Source: Acidimicrobiia bacterium
GTDB lineage: Bacteria; Actinomycetota; Acidimicrobiia; Spongiisociales; UBA5794
NCBI GenBank assembly: GCA_030066715.1
Contig: JASJBC010000037.1
Location: 1-32,416 of the forward strand
Reading direction: 5' to 3'
DNA: 32,416 nucleotides
Shown: positions 1 through 5,216 of the stretch, piece by piece
Layout of the letters: every line of letters starts with the position of its first letter
Position numbering within the stretch: position 1 is the stretch's first letter
Notes under the pieces: model-generated
Database searches by the model: none
Told to the model about the DNA's origin: nothing
The model's input: the letters and a program-made list of their open reading frames with translations, nothing else
Position numbers and translations under genes: made by a program

Positions 1-293
1 CACCAGTCGGCCGGAACGATCGAGGTCGCCGCCAGTCGATCCGGAGTGATCGGCGATCCTGCGTCGATATCGGTCCGAACGCTGCCGGCGAGTTGGGCAT
101 GTGGGAGGAGGCCTTCCGGAACCTCTCGCCATTCGATCGACGCCTCGTCTGCGGCGACGCCGGCTTCGATGGCGTCGGCGGCAAACGGATAGGCGATGGT
201 GGGCGGCTCGCCGAGTTCAACCACGATCACTGCGACGACAACGAGGCCTGCGATCGACCAGCGGAACCATGCGATCGGCTGCAACCACCACAC
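1..293 (-). CDS. SAF-domain (CpaB/RcpC-like) membrane protein, partial
   Basis: The minus strand is open from 422 to the left edge, so only the N-terminal part of this gene is present. From a GTG at 293 the product starts with a Trp-rich stretch and one membrane segment (SIAGLVVVAVIVVEL). A SAF-like region follows: AFAADAIEAG-type spacing, then IEWREVPEGLLP, then an 'AGSxxxxDIxAGSPITPDRLA' pattern. SAF domains of this layout occur in Flp-pilus CpaB/RcpC proteins and in many uncharacterised actinobacterial membrane proteins. The start is uncertain: the Arg-rich codons upstream of 293 also look coding, but no in-frame ATG, GTG or TTG lies between the stop at 423-425 and the GTG at 293. Function beyond a membrane-anchored SAF protein cannot be stated. 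It is divergent from plsY. Confidence 0.6.
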   Translation of the reverse strand, partial: MWWLQPIAWFRWSIAGLVVVAVIVVELGEPPTIAYPFAADAIEAGVAADEASIEWREVPEGLLPHAQLAGSVRTDIDAGSPITPDRLAATSIVPADW

Positions 294-381
294 GCCACGA
301 ACGTACCGAACCCGATCCCGGGAAGGAAGTGGTCTGGCCTTTCGGTGATGACGAGTCGAACGCCTGCGATCCTCCAGGTCT

Positions 382-409
382 CGACTGGCGACTGGCGACC
401 GGCGACTGG
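382..409. repeat. Heptamer tandem repeat (CGACTGG x4)
   Basis: Four consecutive copies of CGACTGG are present, the third reading CGACCGG. This simple repeat could vary in copy number by slippage. It lies about 90 bases upstream of the apparent start of the minus-strand SAF-domain gene. Confidence 0.75.
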
Positions 410-443
410 CCGCTGGGCGGCCTCACACGCGAACCCTCCCCGG

Positions 444-467
444 CCCCTCCCTCCGAAGAGGGAAGGG
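444..467. other. Hairpin with CGAA tetraloop
   Basis: The arm at 444-453 pairs with 458-467 at nine of ten positions, closing a CGAA loop. No T-tract follows on either strand. It could be a transcript end, a processing site or a dispersed repeat; the sequence does not decide. Confidence 0.4.
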
Positions 468-578
468 AGCCTCACGCAAGCAGGGGGAATGGTGGGGGAC
501 TTACGTTCGGCGCACGGGGAGGGGACCTATTGACCTCTGCACGGTAGATACGGACGGGTTCCTAAGTGAAGATTCGTT

Positions 579-630
579 GGAATCACACTATCGAATGCGG
601 TGGGAGTTGTGCCTCCTAAGTTGTGATTCC
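579..630. other. Long-range inverted repeat, possible structured element
   Basis: GGAATCACA at 579-587 is the exact reverse complement of TGTGATTCC at 622-630. A smaller GGAG/CTCC pairing lies inside. The octamer TCCTAAGT occurs just before the element (about 560) and again inside it (about 614). It lies about 125 bases upstream of plsY. It matches no riboswitch class I recognise. Confidence 0.35.
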
Positions 631-739
631 ACGCGCCGGCCCGTCGTCGGGCACAAGTCTATCCTGCGCGCTCTGCGTAGCCAATGACTTATTCGCGCTT
701 GCGGTCCGTAGCCGCGCGGCCTCGGCGATGCTCTGCTCC

Positions 740-745
740 TAGACT
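740..745 (+). promoter_or_regulatory. -10 box for plsY-moeA-moaC-moaB, leaderless type
   Basis: TAGACT ends eight bases before the plsY GTG, and no Shine-Dalgarno precedes that GTG. The spacing fits transcription starting at or next to the start codon. The same layout recurs at several other genes in the window. Confidence 0.45.
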
Positions 746-753
746 CACCCCTC

Positions 754-1335
754 GTGGAAACCGCCCTCTCTATCGCCATTGCGTATCTGCTCGGGAGCGT
801 CGACGCCGGGGTCATCGTCCCGCGCCTCATGGGTGTCGACATCTACGAGCATGGGAGCGGCAACCCCGGCGCTTCCAACGTGATGCGCACTCTGGGCAAG
901 AAGGCTGGTGCCGCAGTCATGCTCGTCGATGCGCTCAAAGGCTTTCTGGCGGCCCTGATCGGAGCCGCATTGGTGAGCGATGTCGTCGGCTTCTGGTGTG
1001 CACTGGCCGCTGTTGTTGGCCACGTGTTCCCGGTCTGGCATCGGTTTCGCGGGGGGCGGGGTGTCGCCACCGCCATCGGGGCGGTCCTCTTCTTGGAGCC
1101 TTGGTTCGGGCTCATCCTTGCCGTCGGCTGGGGTGGGATTGTCGCCCTCACCAAGACGGCGTCGATAGCTTCTTTGGGGGCAATGGCGGTGTACGTACCC
1201 GGATACGCGTTGTTCGGGTGGCGGGGCTGGGCGCTGCTTGCAGCGGCGCTGACGGCAGCGCTCGTGGTCGTCCGCCATGCCGCAAACATCCGAAGGCTGC
1301 TCGGGGGAAGCGAACAGACCGTGGAGGCGCAATGA
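754..1335 (+). CDS. plsY: Glycerol-3-phosphate acyltransferase PlsY
   Basis: Integral membrane enzyme that transfers the acyl group of acyl-phosphate to glycerol-3-phosphate, making lysophosphatidic acid at the inner membrane. At 193 aa it has the usual family length and several hydrophobic segments. The three family loops are visible: an N-terminal GS-type turn (YLLGSVDAG), GSGNPGASNV near residue 31, and GHVFPVWHRFRGGRGVAT near residue 90; a C-terminal RHxxNIRRLL motif follows. The start is a GTG with a -10 box close upstream. Its stop overlaps the moeA ATG (ATGA), so it probably heads the molybdenum cofactor operon. That pairing looks like shared transcription rather than shared chemistry. 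Confidence 0.93.
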   Translation: METALSIAIAYLLGSVDAGVIVPRLMGVDIYEHGSGNPGASNVMRTLGKKAGAAVMLVDALKGFLAALIGAALVSDVVGFWCALAAVVGHVFPVWHRFRGGRGVATAIGAVLFLEPWFGLILAVGWGGIVALTKTASIASLGAMAVYVPGYALFGWRGWALLAAALTAALVVVRHAANIRRLLGGSEQTVEAQ

Positions 1336-2570
1336 GACCTTTGCCTGAAGCACAGCGAGAGGTGCTGGCGGCCATCGACCAGTTGCCGACTGAGCGTATT
1401 GAGCTGGCTGCGGCCGCAGGTTTGGCGCTGGCAGAGCCGATTGTTGCCCGCCACGACCTTCCCCCATTCGCCAACTCTGCGATGGACGGTTACGCAGTGA
1501 TAGCCGCCGATGTCGTGAACGCACCGGTCACGCTCCCGGTGCTCGAGGACGTCGCTGCCGGCAGCGTGCCCACTTTGTCGGTGACTCCCGGCACCACGAT
1601 CAAGATCATGACCGGTGCTCCAATGCCGGACGGCGCTGATGCGGTCGTCCCGGTCGAGGACACTGAGCCGGGGCAGCGTGAGGTTCGGATTCTGGCCGGC
1701 GTTCCTGCGGGCGAGTCCGTGCGTCCGGCCGGTGACGACGTCGCCGCCGGTACCGTCGTGCTGAATGTCGGGGAGCGTCTCACCCCTCCTCGCCTCGGTG
1801 TCTGCTCGTCGCTCGGCTATGCCCGACCTCTGGTCCGGCGGCGGCCACGGGTCGCGATCATGTCGACCGGTGACGAAATCGTGCCCCCGGAGACTTCGCA
1901 GCTGGCCCCGGGCAAGATCCGCGATGCCAACCGATTCACCTTGCGCGGAGCGCTCGAGGAGGTAGGGGCGGATGTGGTCGACCTCGGCATCGTGGGCGAC
2001 GACGCCGACGAGCTCCGTGCCACCTTCGCTACGGCCGCTGCTTCTGCTGATGTCGTCGTGTCGAGCGGGGGCGTCTCGATGGGGGAGTATGACCTGGTCA
2101 AACACCTCCTTGCTGAGCTCGGGTCGGTCGACTTCTGGAAGGTGGCGATGAAGCCGGCCAAGCCGTTCGCCTTTGGGAGCCTGGGCGGGAAGCCGTTCTT
2201 CGGGCTCCCCGGCAATCCGGTTTCGGTCGCCGTGGCCTTCGAGCAGTTCCTCCGCCCGGCGCTGCTGCACATGATGGGATCGGACAAGCTCTTCCGGCCC
2301 CGGCTGCACGGGATCCTCGAGCAGGATGTCAAGACCGACCCGATGAAGATCGTCTTTCTGCGGGTGAACGTTGCCCCGGGTGCGGACGGGCTGCTCCGGG
2401 CGCACCTGAGCGGCGGGCAGGGCTCGAACATCCTCAGCGCCCTTGCTGCGGCAGACGCCTACGCCGCGATTCCCGTTGGCGTCGCTGAGGTTCCGGCTGG
2501 TTCAATGGTGGAGTTGGAGATGATGAAGATGCCGGAGGCGCGGACGGCAGCGGAGGTGACGGGTGGCTGA
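1332..2570 (+). CDS. moeA: Molybdopterin molybdenumtransferase MoeA (gephyrin/Glp family)
   Basis: MoeA inserts molybdate into adenylylated molybdopterin in the cytoplasm. The 412-aa product has normal family length. It shows the N-terminal PPFANSAMDGYAV motif, the STGDEIV turn at the start of the MPT-binding domain, the SSGGVSMGEYDLVK loop, the MKPAKPFAFG strand and the GLPGNPVSV motif, then domain IV. The ATG overlaps the plsY stop, and the stop region overlaps the moaC GTG by eight bases. The same frame stays open upstream to 684, but that stretch overlaps plsY and has no MoeA character, so 1332 is chosen. In corynebacteria a MoeA-like protein, Glp, works in the divisome with the membrane receptor GlpR. 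A GlpR/SepX-like gene lies 1 kb downstream here, so a cell-division role for this MoeA is possible but unproven. Confidence 0.93.
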   Translation: MRPLPEAQREVLAAIDQLPTERIELAAAAGLALAEPIVARHDLPPFANSAMDGYAVIAADVVNAPVTLPVLEDVAAGSVPTLSVTPGTTIKIMTGAPMPDGADAVVPVEDTEPGQREVRILAGVPAGESVRPAGDDVAAGTVVLNVGERLTPPRLGVCSSLGYARPLVRRRPRVAIMSTGDEIVPPETSQLAPGKIRDANRFTLRGALEEVGADVVDLGIVGDDADELRATFATAAASADVVVSSGGVSMGEYDLVKHLLAELGSVDFWKVAMKPAKPFAFGSLGGKPFFGLPGNPVSVAVAFEQFLRPALLHMMGSDKLFRPRLHGILEQDVKTDPMKIVFLRVNVAPGADGLLRAHLSGGQGSNILSALAAADAYAAIPVGVAEVPAGSMVELEMMKMPEARTAAEVTGG

Positions 2571-3033
2571 AGGGTTCACCCATCTGGACGACCAAGGCAA
2601 CGCCCGGATGGTCGATGTCGGAGAGAAGTCCGTCACGGCGCGGGTCGCTGTTGCCGAAGCCGGGGTGCGCCTCTCCGCAGAGGTGAGGGAGAAGCTCTTC
2701 GCCGGGGACCTGCCCAAAGGCGACGCACTGGGCGTTGCCCGGGTAGCCGCGATCATGGCGGCGAAGCAGACACCAAACCTCATTCCCCTATGTCACCCGA
2801 TCGCGATTGATGGCGTGGACGTGGACATCCAGGAAACCGATACGGGGGCCCGGGTCGAGGTGACCGCACGCACCACGGCGAAGACTGGGATCGAGATGGA
2901 GGCGATGACTGCGGCTGCCATCGGGGCCGTTGCCATCTACGACATGGTGAAGGGGCTCGACCGATCCGCAGAGATCGATTCGGTGCGGCTGCTGGCAAAG
3001 AGCGGCGGCAAGTCGGGGGACTGGACTCGATGA
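2563..3033 (+). CDS. moaC: Cyclic pyranopterin monophosphate synthase MoaC
   Basis: MoaC converts the MoaA product (3',8-cyclo-GTP) into cyclic pyranopterin monophosphate, the first stable molybdenum cofactor intermediate. The 156-aa length is typical. Motifs seen: FTHLDDQGNARMVDV at the N-terminus, the LIPLCHPI segment near residue 75, TGIEMEAMTAAAIGAVAIYDMVK near residue 110, and a C-terminal LLAKSGGKSGDW. The GTG start overlaps the moeA end, and its own stop overlaps moaB by four bases, so translational coupling is likely. moaA is not in the window. Confidence 0.95.
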   Translation: MAEGFTHLDDQGNARMVDVGEKSVTARVAVAEAGVRLSAEVREKLFAGDLPKGDALGVARVAAIMAAKQTPNLIPLCHPIAIDGVDVDIQETDTGARVEVTARTTAKTGIEMEAMTAAAIGAVAIYDMVKGLDRSAEIDSVRLLAKSGGKSGDWTR

Positions 3034-3509
3034 GAGCCGCCGTAGTCACTGTGAGTGACCGTGTCTCCCAGGGCACGGCCGAGGATCTCTCCGGCCCGGC
3101 GGCGGTGAATCGGCTCGCCGCCTACGGAATTGATGGTGCGAGCCTCCGCGTGGTGCCGGACGGGGTCGAGTCGGTCCGGTCCGCTCTCGAGGATCTGATG
3201 ACCGACCACGACCTCATCGTGACGACTGGAGGTACCGGATTCTCCCCGCGCGATGTGACTCCTGAGGCCACTCGCCTCGTGATCGACCGCGAAGCGCCGG
3301 GTCTCGCAGAGGCAATGAGGGCGGCCACTTTCGGCCGTTTTCCCCACGGCATGCTGTCCCGCGGCGTGTCCGGGATCGCCGGCTCGACCCTAATCGTCAA
3401 CCTCCCCGGGTCCGTCAAGGCGGTCGAGGAGTCGCTTGATATCATCGGTCCGGCTCTCAGCCATGGAATCGAATTGCTTATAGCCGGCCAAAGCGACCAC
3501 AATATGTGA
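3030..3509 (+). CDS. moaB: MoaB/MogA-type molybdopterin adenylyltransferase
   Basis: The 159-aa product belongs to the MoaB/Mog family, which adenylylates molybdopterin before MoeA loads molybdenum. It shows the VTVSDRVSQGTAEDLSGP N-terminus, the TTGGTGFSPRDVTPEATR loop that binds molybdopterin, and the GSTLIVNLPGSVKAVEE segment. The ATG overlaps the moaC stop (ATGA). It is the last gene of the run; an 85-base gap with a new promoter follows. MoaB and MogA cannot be told apart by motif alone; moaB is chosen for the length and the actinobacterial gene order. Confidence 0.9.
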   Translation: MRAAVVTVSDRVSQGTAEDLSGPAAVNRLAAYGIDGASLRVVPDGVESVRSALEDLMTDHDLIVTTGGTGFSPRDVTPEATRLVIDREAPGLAEAMRAATFGRFPHGMLSRGVSGIAGSTLIVNLPGSVKAVEESLDIIGPALSHGIELLIAGQSDHNM

Positions 3510-3540
3510 TCACCCGTATGGGACGGACGGGCCGAAATAC

Positions 3541-3569
3541 TTGGCTGCACTCGAAGCAGTGCCTACGCT
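3541..3569 (+). promoter_or_regulatory. Promoter for the sepX-translin pair
   Basis: TTGGCT at 3541-3546 and TACGCT at 3564-3569 are separated by 17 bases. The spacer contains a small palindrome (GCACT...AGTGC, 3547-3562) that could be an operator. An AAGGA Shine-Dalgarno precedes the ATG at 3595. Confidence 0.5.
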
Positions 3570-3594
3570 CAGTGGCGGGCGGAGTAAGGAACAG

Positions 3595-4038
3595 ATGGAA
3601 ATATTGGCCTTCCTGATCATCGGGGGCGTGTGGGCAGTCTTTTTGCTGCCCTCGTTCTTCGAAGGGCAGAAGAGTGCCTCCATGAGGTCGACTCGCAGTT
3701 TTGCGCGCAGCAACGACCTTCTTGCTTCCGTTGCGCTCCGTTCAGCCGACGAAGTCCGAGCCGCCAGCGGCGCAAGACGGCGGCGACGTCGTGCGGTGGC
3801 AATCCTGGGTTCTGGGGCTCTGGGCTCGCTTGGTGCCGCTGTCATCACGGGCAGCACGGTGTGGCTCGGCGTCACGATCTTCTTCGATGTTCTGCTGGCC
3901 GGGTTTGTGACTGCGCTGCTGCAGGCGAAAGCCGCCCGGTTCCAGCAAGTGGCCCCGGTGGTGTCCATCGATTCGGCGCAGGGTGGAGAGGCCACCGAGG
4001 TCGAGGCGATACCCACGATCCGGATCGTCGGAGCCTGA
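3595..4038 (+). CDS. SepX/GlpR-like divisome-associated membrane protein
   Basis: The 147-aa product has an N-terminal membrane segment (EILAFLIIGGVWAVFLLPSF), then a Ser/Arg-rich cytoplasmic stretch ending in a run of six arginines near residue 65. Two closely spaced hydrophobic segments follow (about 71-110), then an acidic tail. A 'W-A-x-x-L-P' membrane segment followed by a short S/R-rich motif and an Arg run before a C-terminal membrane hairpin is the layout of Streptomyces SepX and corynebacterial GlpR (Rv0996 family). Those proteins localise to the septum, and GlpR binds the MoeA-like Glp. The start at 3595 is preferred over the 3541 alternative because 3541 lies in the promoter and AAGGA precedes 3595. 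The stop abuts the translin GTG. Assignment rests on topology and neighbourhood. Confidence 0.6.
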   Translation: MEILAFLIIGGVWAVFLLPSFFEGQKSASMRSTRSFARSNDLLASVALRSADEVRAASGARRRRRRAVAILGSGALGSLGAAVITGSTVWLGVTIFFDVLLAGFVTALLQAKAARFQQVAPVVSIDSAQGGEATEVEAIPTIRIVGA

Positions 4039-4662
4039 GTGGCTGACTCCCTGAACCTTGACTCGCTTGAAGCCGAAGTCCGCGCCGAACTCGACGAGAA
4101 GTTTGCGGCCCGGGAACTTGCGCTGAAGAACTGCCGGAAGATCATCCAGGCGTCCTCGAAAGCCATACGGGCACTGCACCGTGGCGACCTCGCCGATGCT
4201 GATGAGCTTCTCGCCGCAGGGCGGGCGCTGATCGATGAAGCCGAGGCGCCGCTCACCGAGCATCGTGACATCTACCACGCCGGGTTCTTCTACGACGCAG
4301 TGAAGGAGTACGCAGAGGCGGAACTGACCAAGGCTCTGGTTCTGCAACAGCCCCTGCCGCTGCCGTCCGATCTCGGGCTCCACGCAGTGCCGTACCTAAA
4401 GGGTCTTGGTGAGGCTGTCGGCGAGTTGCGACGGCGGCTCCTCGACCAACTGCGCAAGGGAGAGCTGGCAGAGGCCGAGGACACCTTTGCGGACATGGAG
4501 ACCATCCACGATCTTCTTGCCGCGTTGGACTACCCCGATGGCATGACCTCCTCGCTGCGCCGCACCACCGACGTGGCCCGCTCTCTGATCGAGCGCAGCC
4601 GTGCGGATCTGACGACGACCATCGTCCAAGAGCGGCTCCGCAGCCAACTCGAAGCCAACTGA
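4039..4662 (+). CDS. Translin-family protein (putative nucleic-acid-binding nuclease subunit)
   Basis: The 207-aa all-helical product matches the translin fold. Visible hallmarks: NCRKIIQASSKAIRALHRGD (31-50), then a GFFYDAVKEYAEAE segment (82-95) with the paired glutamates placed as in TRAX catalytic subunits. Further on come YLKGLGEAVGELRRRLLD (119-136) and ALDYPDGMTSSLRRTTDVARSLIERSRADLT (162-192), close to the archaeal translin consensus. Eukaryotic translin and TRAX form C3PO, an endoribonuclease that removes siRNA passenger strands and trims tRNA 5' leaders. Bacterial members are sparse and have no agreed role. The GTG starts directly after the sepX stop, so the two are co-translated. 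Only 25 bases separate its end from tRNA-Ala. An RNA-processing role is inference. Confidence 0.8.
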   Translation: MADSLNLDSLEAEVRAELDEKFAARELALKNCRKIIQASSKAIRALHRGDLADADELLAAGRALIDEAEAPLTEHRDIYHAGFFYDAVKEYAEAELTKALVLQQPLPLPSDLGLHAVPYLKGLGEAVGELRRRLLDQLRKGELAEAEDTFADMETIHDLLAALDYPDGMTSSLRRTTDVARSLIERSRADLTTTIVQERLRSQLEAN

Positions 4663-4669
4663 CGATGGC

Positions 4670-4675
4670 TACACT
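4670..4675 (+). promoter_or_regulatory. -10 box for tRNA-Ala
   Basis: TACACT lies 12 bases upstream of the tRNA 5' end, just after the translin stop. No good -35 is seen 17 bases upstream, so readthrough from the translin operon may also contribute. Confidence 0.4.
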
Positions 4676-4687
4676 TGCTTCTCGCCC

Positions 4688-4761
4688 GGGGGTGTAGCTC
4701 AGTTCGGCAGAGCGCTACGTTCGCAACGTAGAAGTCACGGGTTCAAATCCCGTCACCTCCA
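4688..4761 (+). tRNA. tRNA-Ala (anticodon CGC)
   Basis: The cloverleaf folds fully: a 7-bp acceptor stem with a G3:U70 pair (the alanine identity element), D arm GCTC/GAGC, anticodon stem CTACG/CGTAG with loop TTCGCAA (anticodon CGC, codon GCG), and T arm ACGGG/CCCGT with TTCAAAT. The discriminator is A. CCA is not encoded, unlike tRNA-Gln at 19086. Confidence 0.95.
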
Positions 4762-4762
4762 C

Positions 4763-4793
4763 GAAGGGACCGTCCTACTCGGCCGGTCCCTTC
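4763..4793 (+). terminator. Hairpin terminator after tRNA-Ala
   Basis: A perfect 10-bp stem (4763-4772 with 4784-4793) encloses an 11-base loop and is followed by a short pyrimidine-rich tail. It starts two bases after the tRNA discriminator base. Confidence 0.6.
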
Positions 4794-4899
4794 TCCTATT
4801 CGAGCGGTGCGTTGGCGATAGGTTGTGTTTCCGCCTCCGGGATAGACCGTGGGATGGGCTGGTGGCCGGTTTGCCGTTTGGTTGGCGCGGGCGGGAGCA

Positions 4900-4922
4900 G
4901 GTTCAAATCCCGTCACCTCCAC
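4900..4922 (+). repeat. Copy 2 of the tRNA-Ala 3' end (att-like core)
   Basis: These 23 bases equal the T-loop, 3' T-stem, 3' acceptor strand, discriminator and one flanking base of tRNA-Ala (4740-4762). Duplicated tRNA 3' ends are the classic trace of site-specific integration by tyrosine recombinases, but no integrase gene is present in the window. Confidence 0.8.
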
Positions 4923-4925
4923 TGT

Positions 4926-4964
4926 GAGTGCATCCGATCATCAGATCGGATGCACTCTTCTTCT
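4926..4964 (+). terminator. Terminator hairpin of repeat unit 1
   Basis: A perfect 14-bp stem (4926-4939 with 4944-4957) closes a four-base ATCA loop and is followed by TTCTTCT, a typical factor-independent terminator. It sits four bases after the tRNA tail copy, paralleling the terminator after the intact tRNA. Confidence 0.8.
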
Positions 4965-5061
4965 AGGCCGGTGCGTTGGCGATAGGTTCTCATTCCGCCT
5001 CCGGGATAGACCGCAGGGTGGGCGATGGCCGATTCGCTGTGGCGGGTAGCGGGCGGGAGCA

Positions 5062-5084
5062 GGTTCAAATCCCGTCACCTCCAC
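5062..5084 (+). repeat. Copy 3 of the tRNA-Ala 3' end (att-like core)
   Basis: This stretch is identical to the core at 4900-4922 and to the intact tRNA at 4740-4762. With those it makes three direct repeats spaced 160-162 bases apart. Confidence 0.8.
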
Positions 5085-5088
5085 TCGA

Positions 5089-5116
5089 GTGCATCCGATC
5101 ATCAGCTCGGATGCAC
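5089..5116 (+). terminator. Terminator-like hairpin of repeat unit 2
   Basis: A 10-bp stem (5089-5098 with 5107-5116) encloses an eight-base loop. It is a diverged copy of the 14-bp hairpin in unit 1. The T-tract is lost (CCGCAACC follows), so termination is probably weaker. Confidence 0.55.
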
Positions 5117-5216
5117 CCGCAACCGATTTACCCGTCTCCGATGATGGGGATAGGCTCCTGTCGGAGCGAGCGCCGTCGTCATCCGATGCAATCGGCGCCG
5201 GGACTACACGAGCGGG

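Larger units (their letters stand above)
294..753. other. Gene-free divergent intergenic region
   Basis: No convincing coding frame is seen in this 460-base gap between the minus-strand SAF gene and plsY. The part nearest the SAF gene may be its upstream leader. The gap holds a four-copy heptamer repeat, a C-rich hairpin with a CGAA loop, a long inverted repeat at 579-630, and a short GC hairpin at 639-652. A -10-like box sits just before plsY. Confidence 0.6.
4806..4969 (+). repeat. tRNA-tail repeat unit 1
   Basis: First of two tandem units. It begins with a segment (GGTGCGTTGGCGATAGGTT, then CCGCCTCCGGGATAGACCG) also found in unit 2. It carries a copy of the tRNA-Ala 3' end at 4900-4922 and ends with a terminator hairpin. 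Identity to the tRNA begins inside the T-stem: the 5' half, anticodon and 5' T-stem strand are absent, so this is not a tRNA gene. The sequence before the tRNA tail does not resemble tRNA-Ala. Confidence 0.85.
4970..5120 (+). repeat. tRNA-tail repeat unit 2
   Basis: Second tandem unit, offset 164 bases from unit 1 at its start and 162 at the tRNA tail. It shares the opening segment, the GGGCGGGAGCA bases directly before the tRNA tail, the tail itself and the hairpin. The region between (about 5016-5050) has diverged, so the duplication is not recent or only the ends are maintained. Confidence 0.85.

Noticed and set aside
560-753. Molybdenum-cofactor riboswitch upstream of the moeA operon
   Set aside because: The pairing pattern does not match the known motif, and plsY rather than a moa gene is the first gene downstream.
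684-1331. Long upstream extension of the moeA frame (would give a 628-aa product)
   Set aside because: It overlaps plsY throughout, is rich in Arg, Pro and Gly as expected for a GC-rich shadow frame, and MoeA similarity begins only at 1332.
843-2405. 520-aa minus-strand open frame opposite plsY and moeA
   Set aside because: It is antisense to two well-recognised genes, has no domain pattern, and is typical of the open antisense frames of GC-rich DNA.
4806-5116. Tandem repeats considered as a CRISPR array or as tRNA pseudogenes
   Set aside because: There are only two units of ~163 bp with no short repeat-spacer pattern and no cas genes; and the 5' half and anticodon arm of a tRNA are absent.
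4688-5116. Intact genomic island or prophage boundary
   Set aside because: No integrase, phage or transfer gene is present between the repeated tRNA ends, which are only about 160 bases apart.
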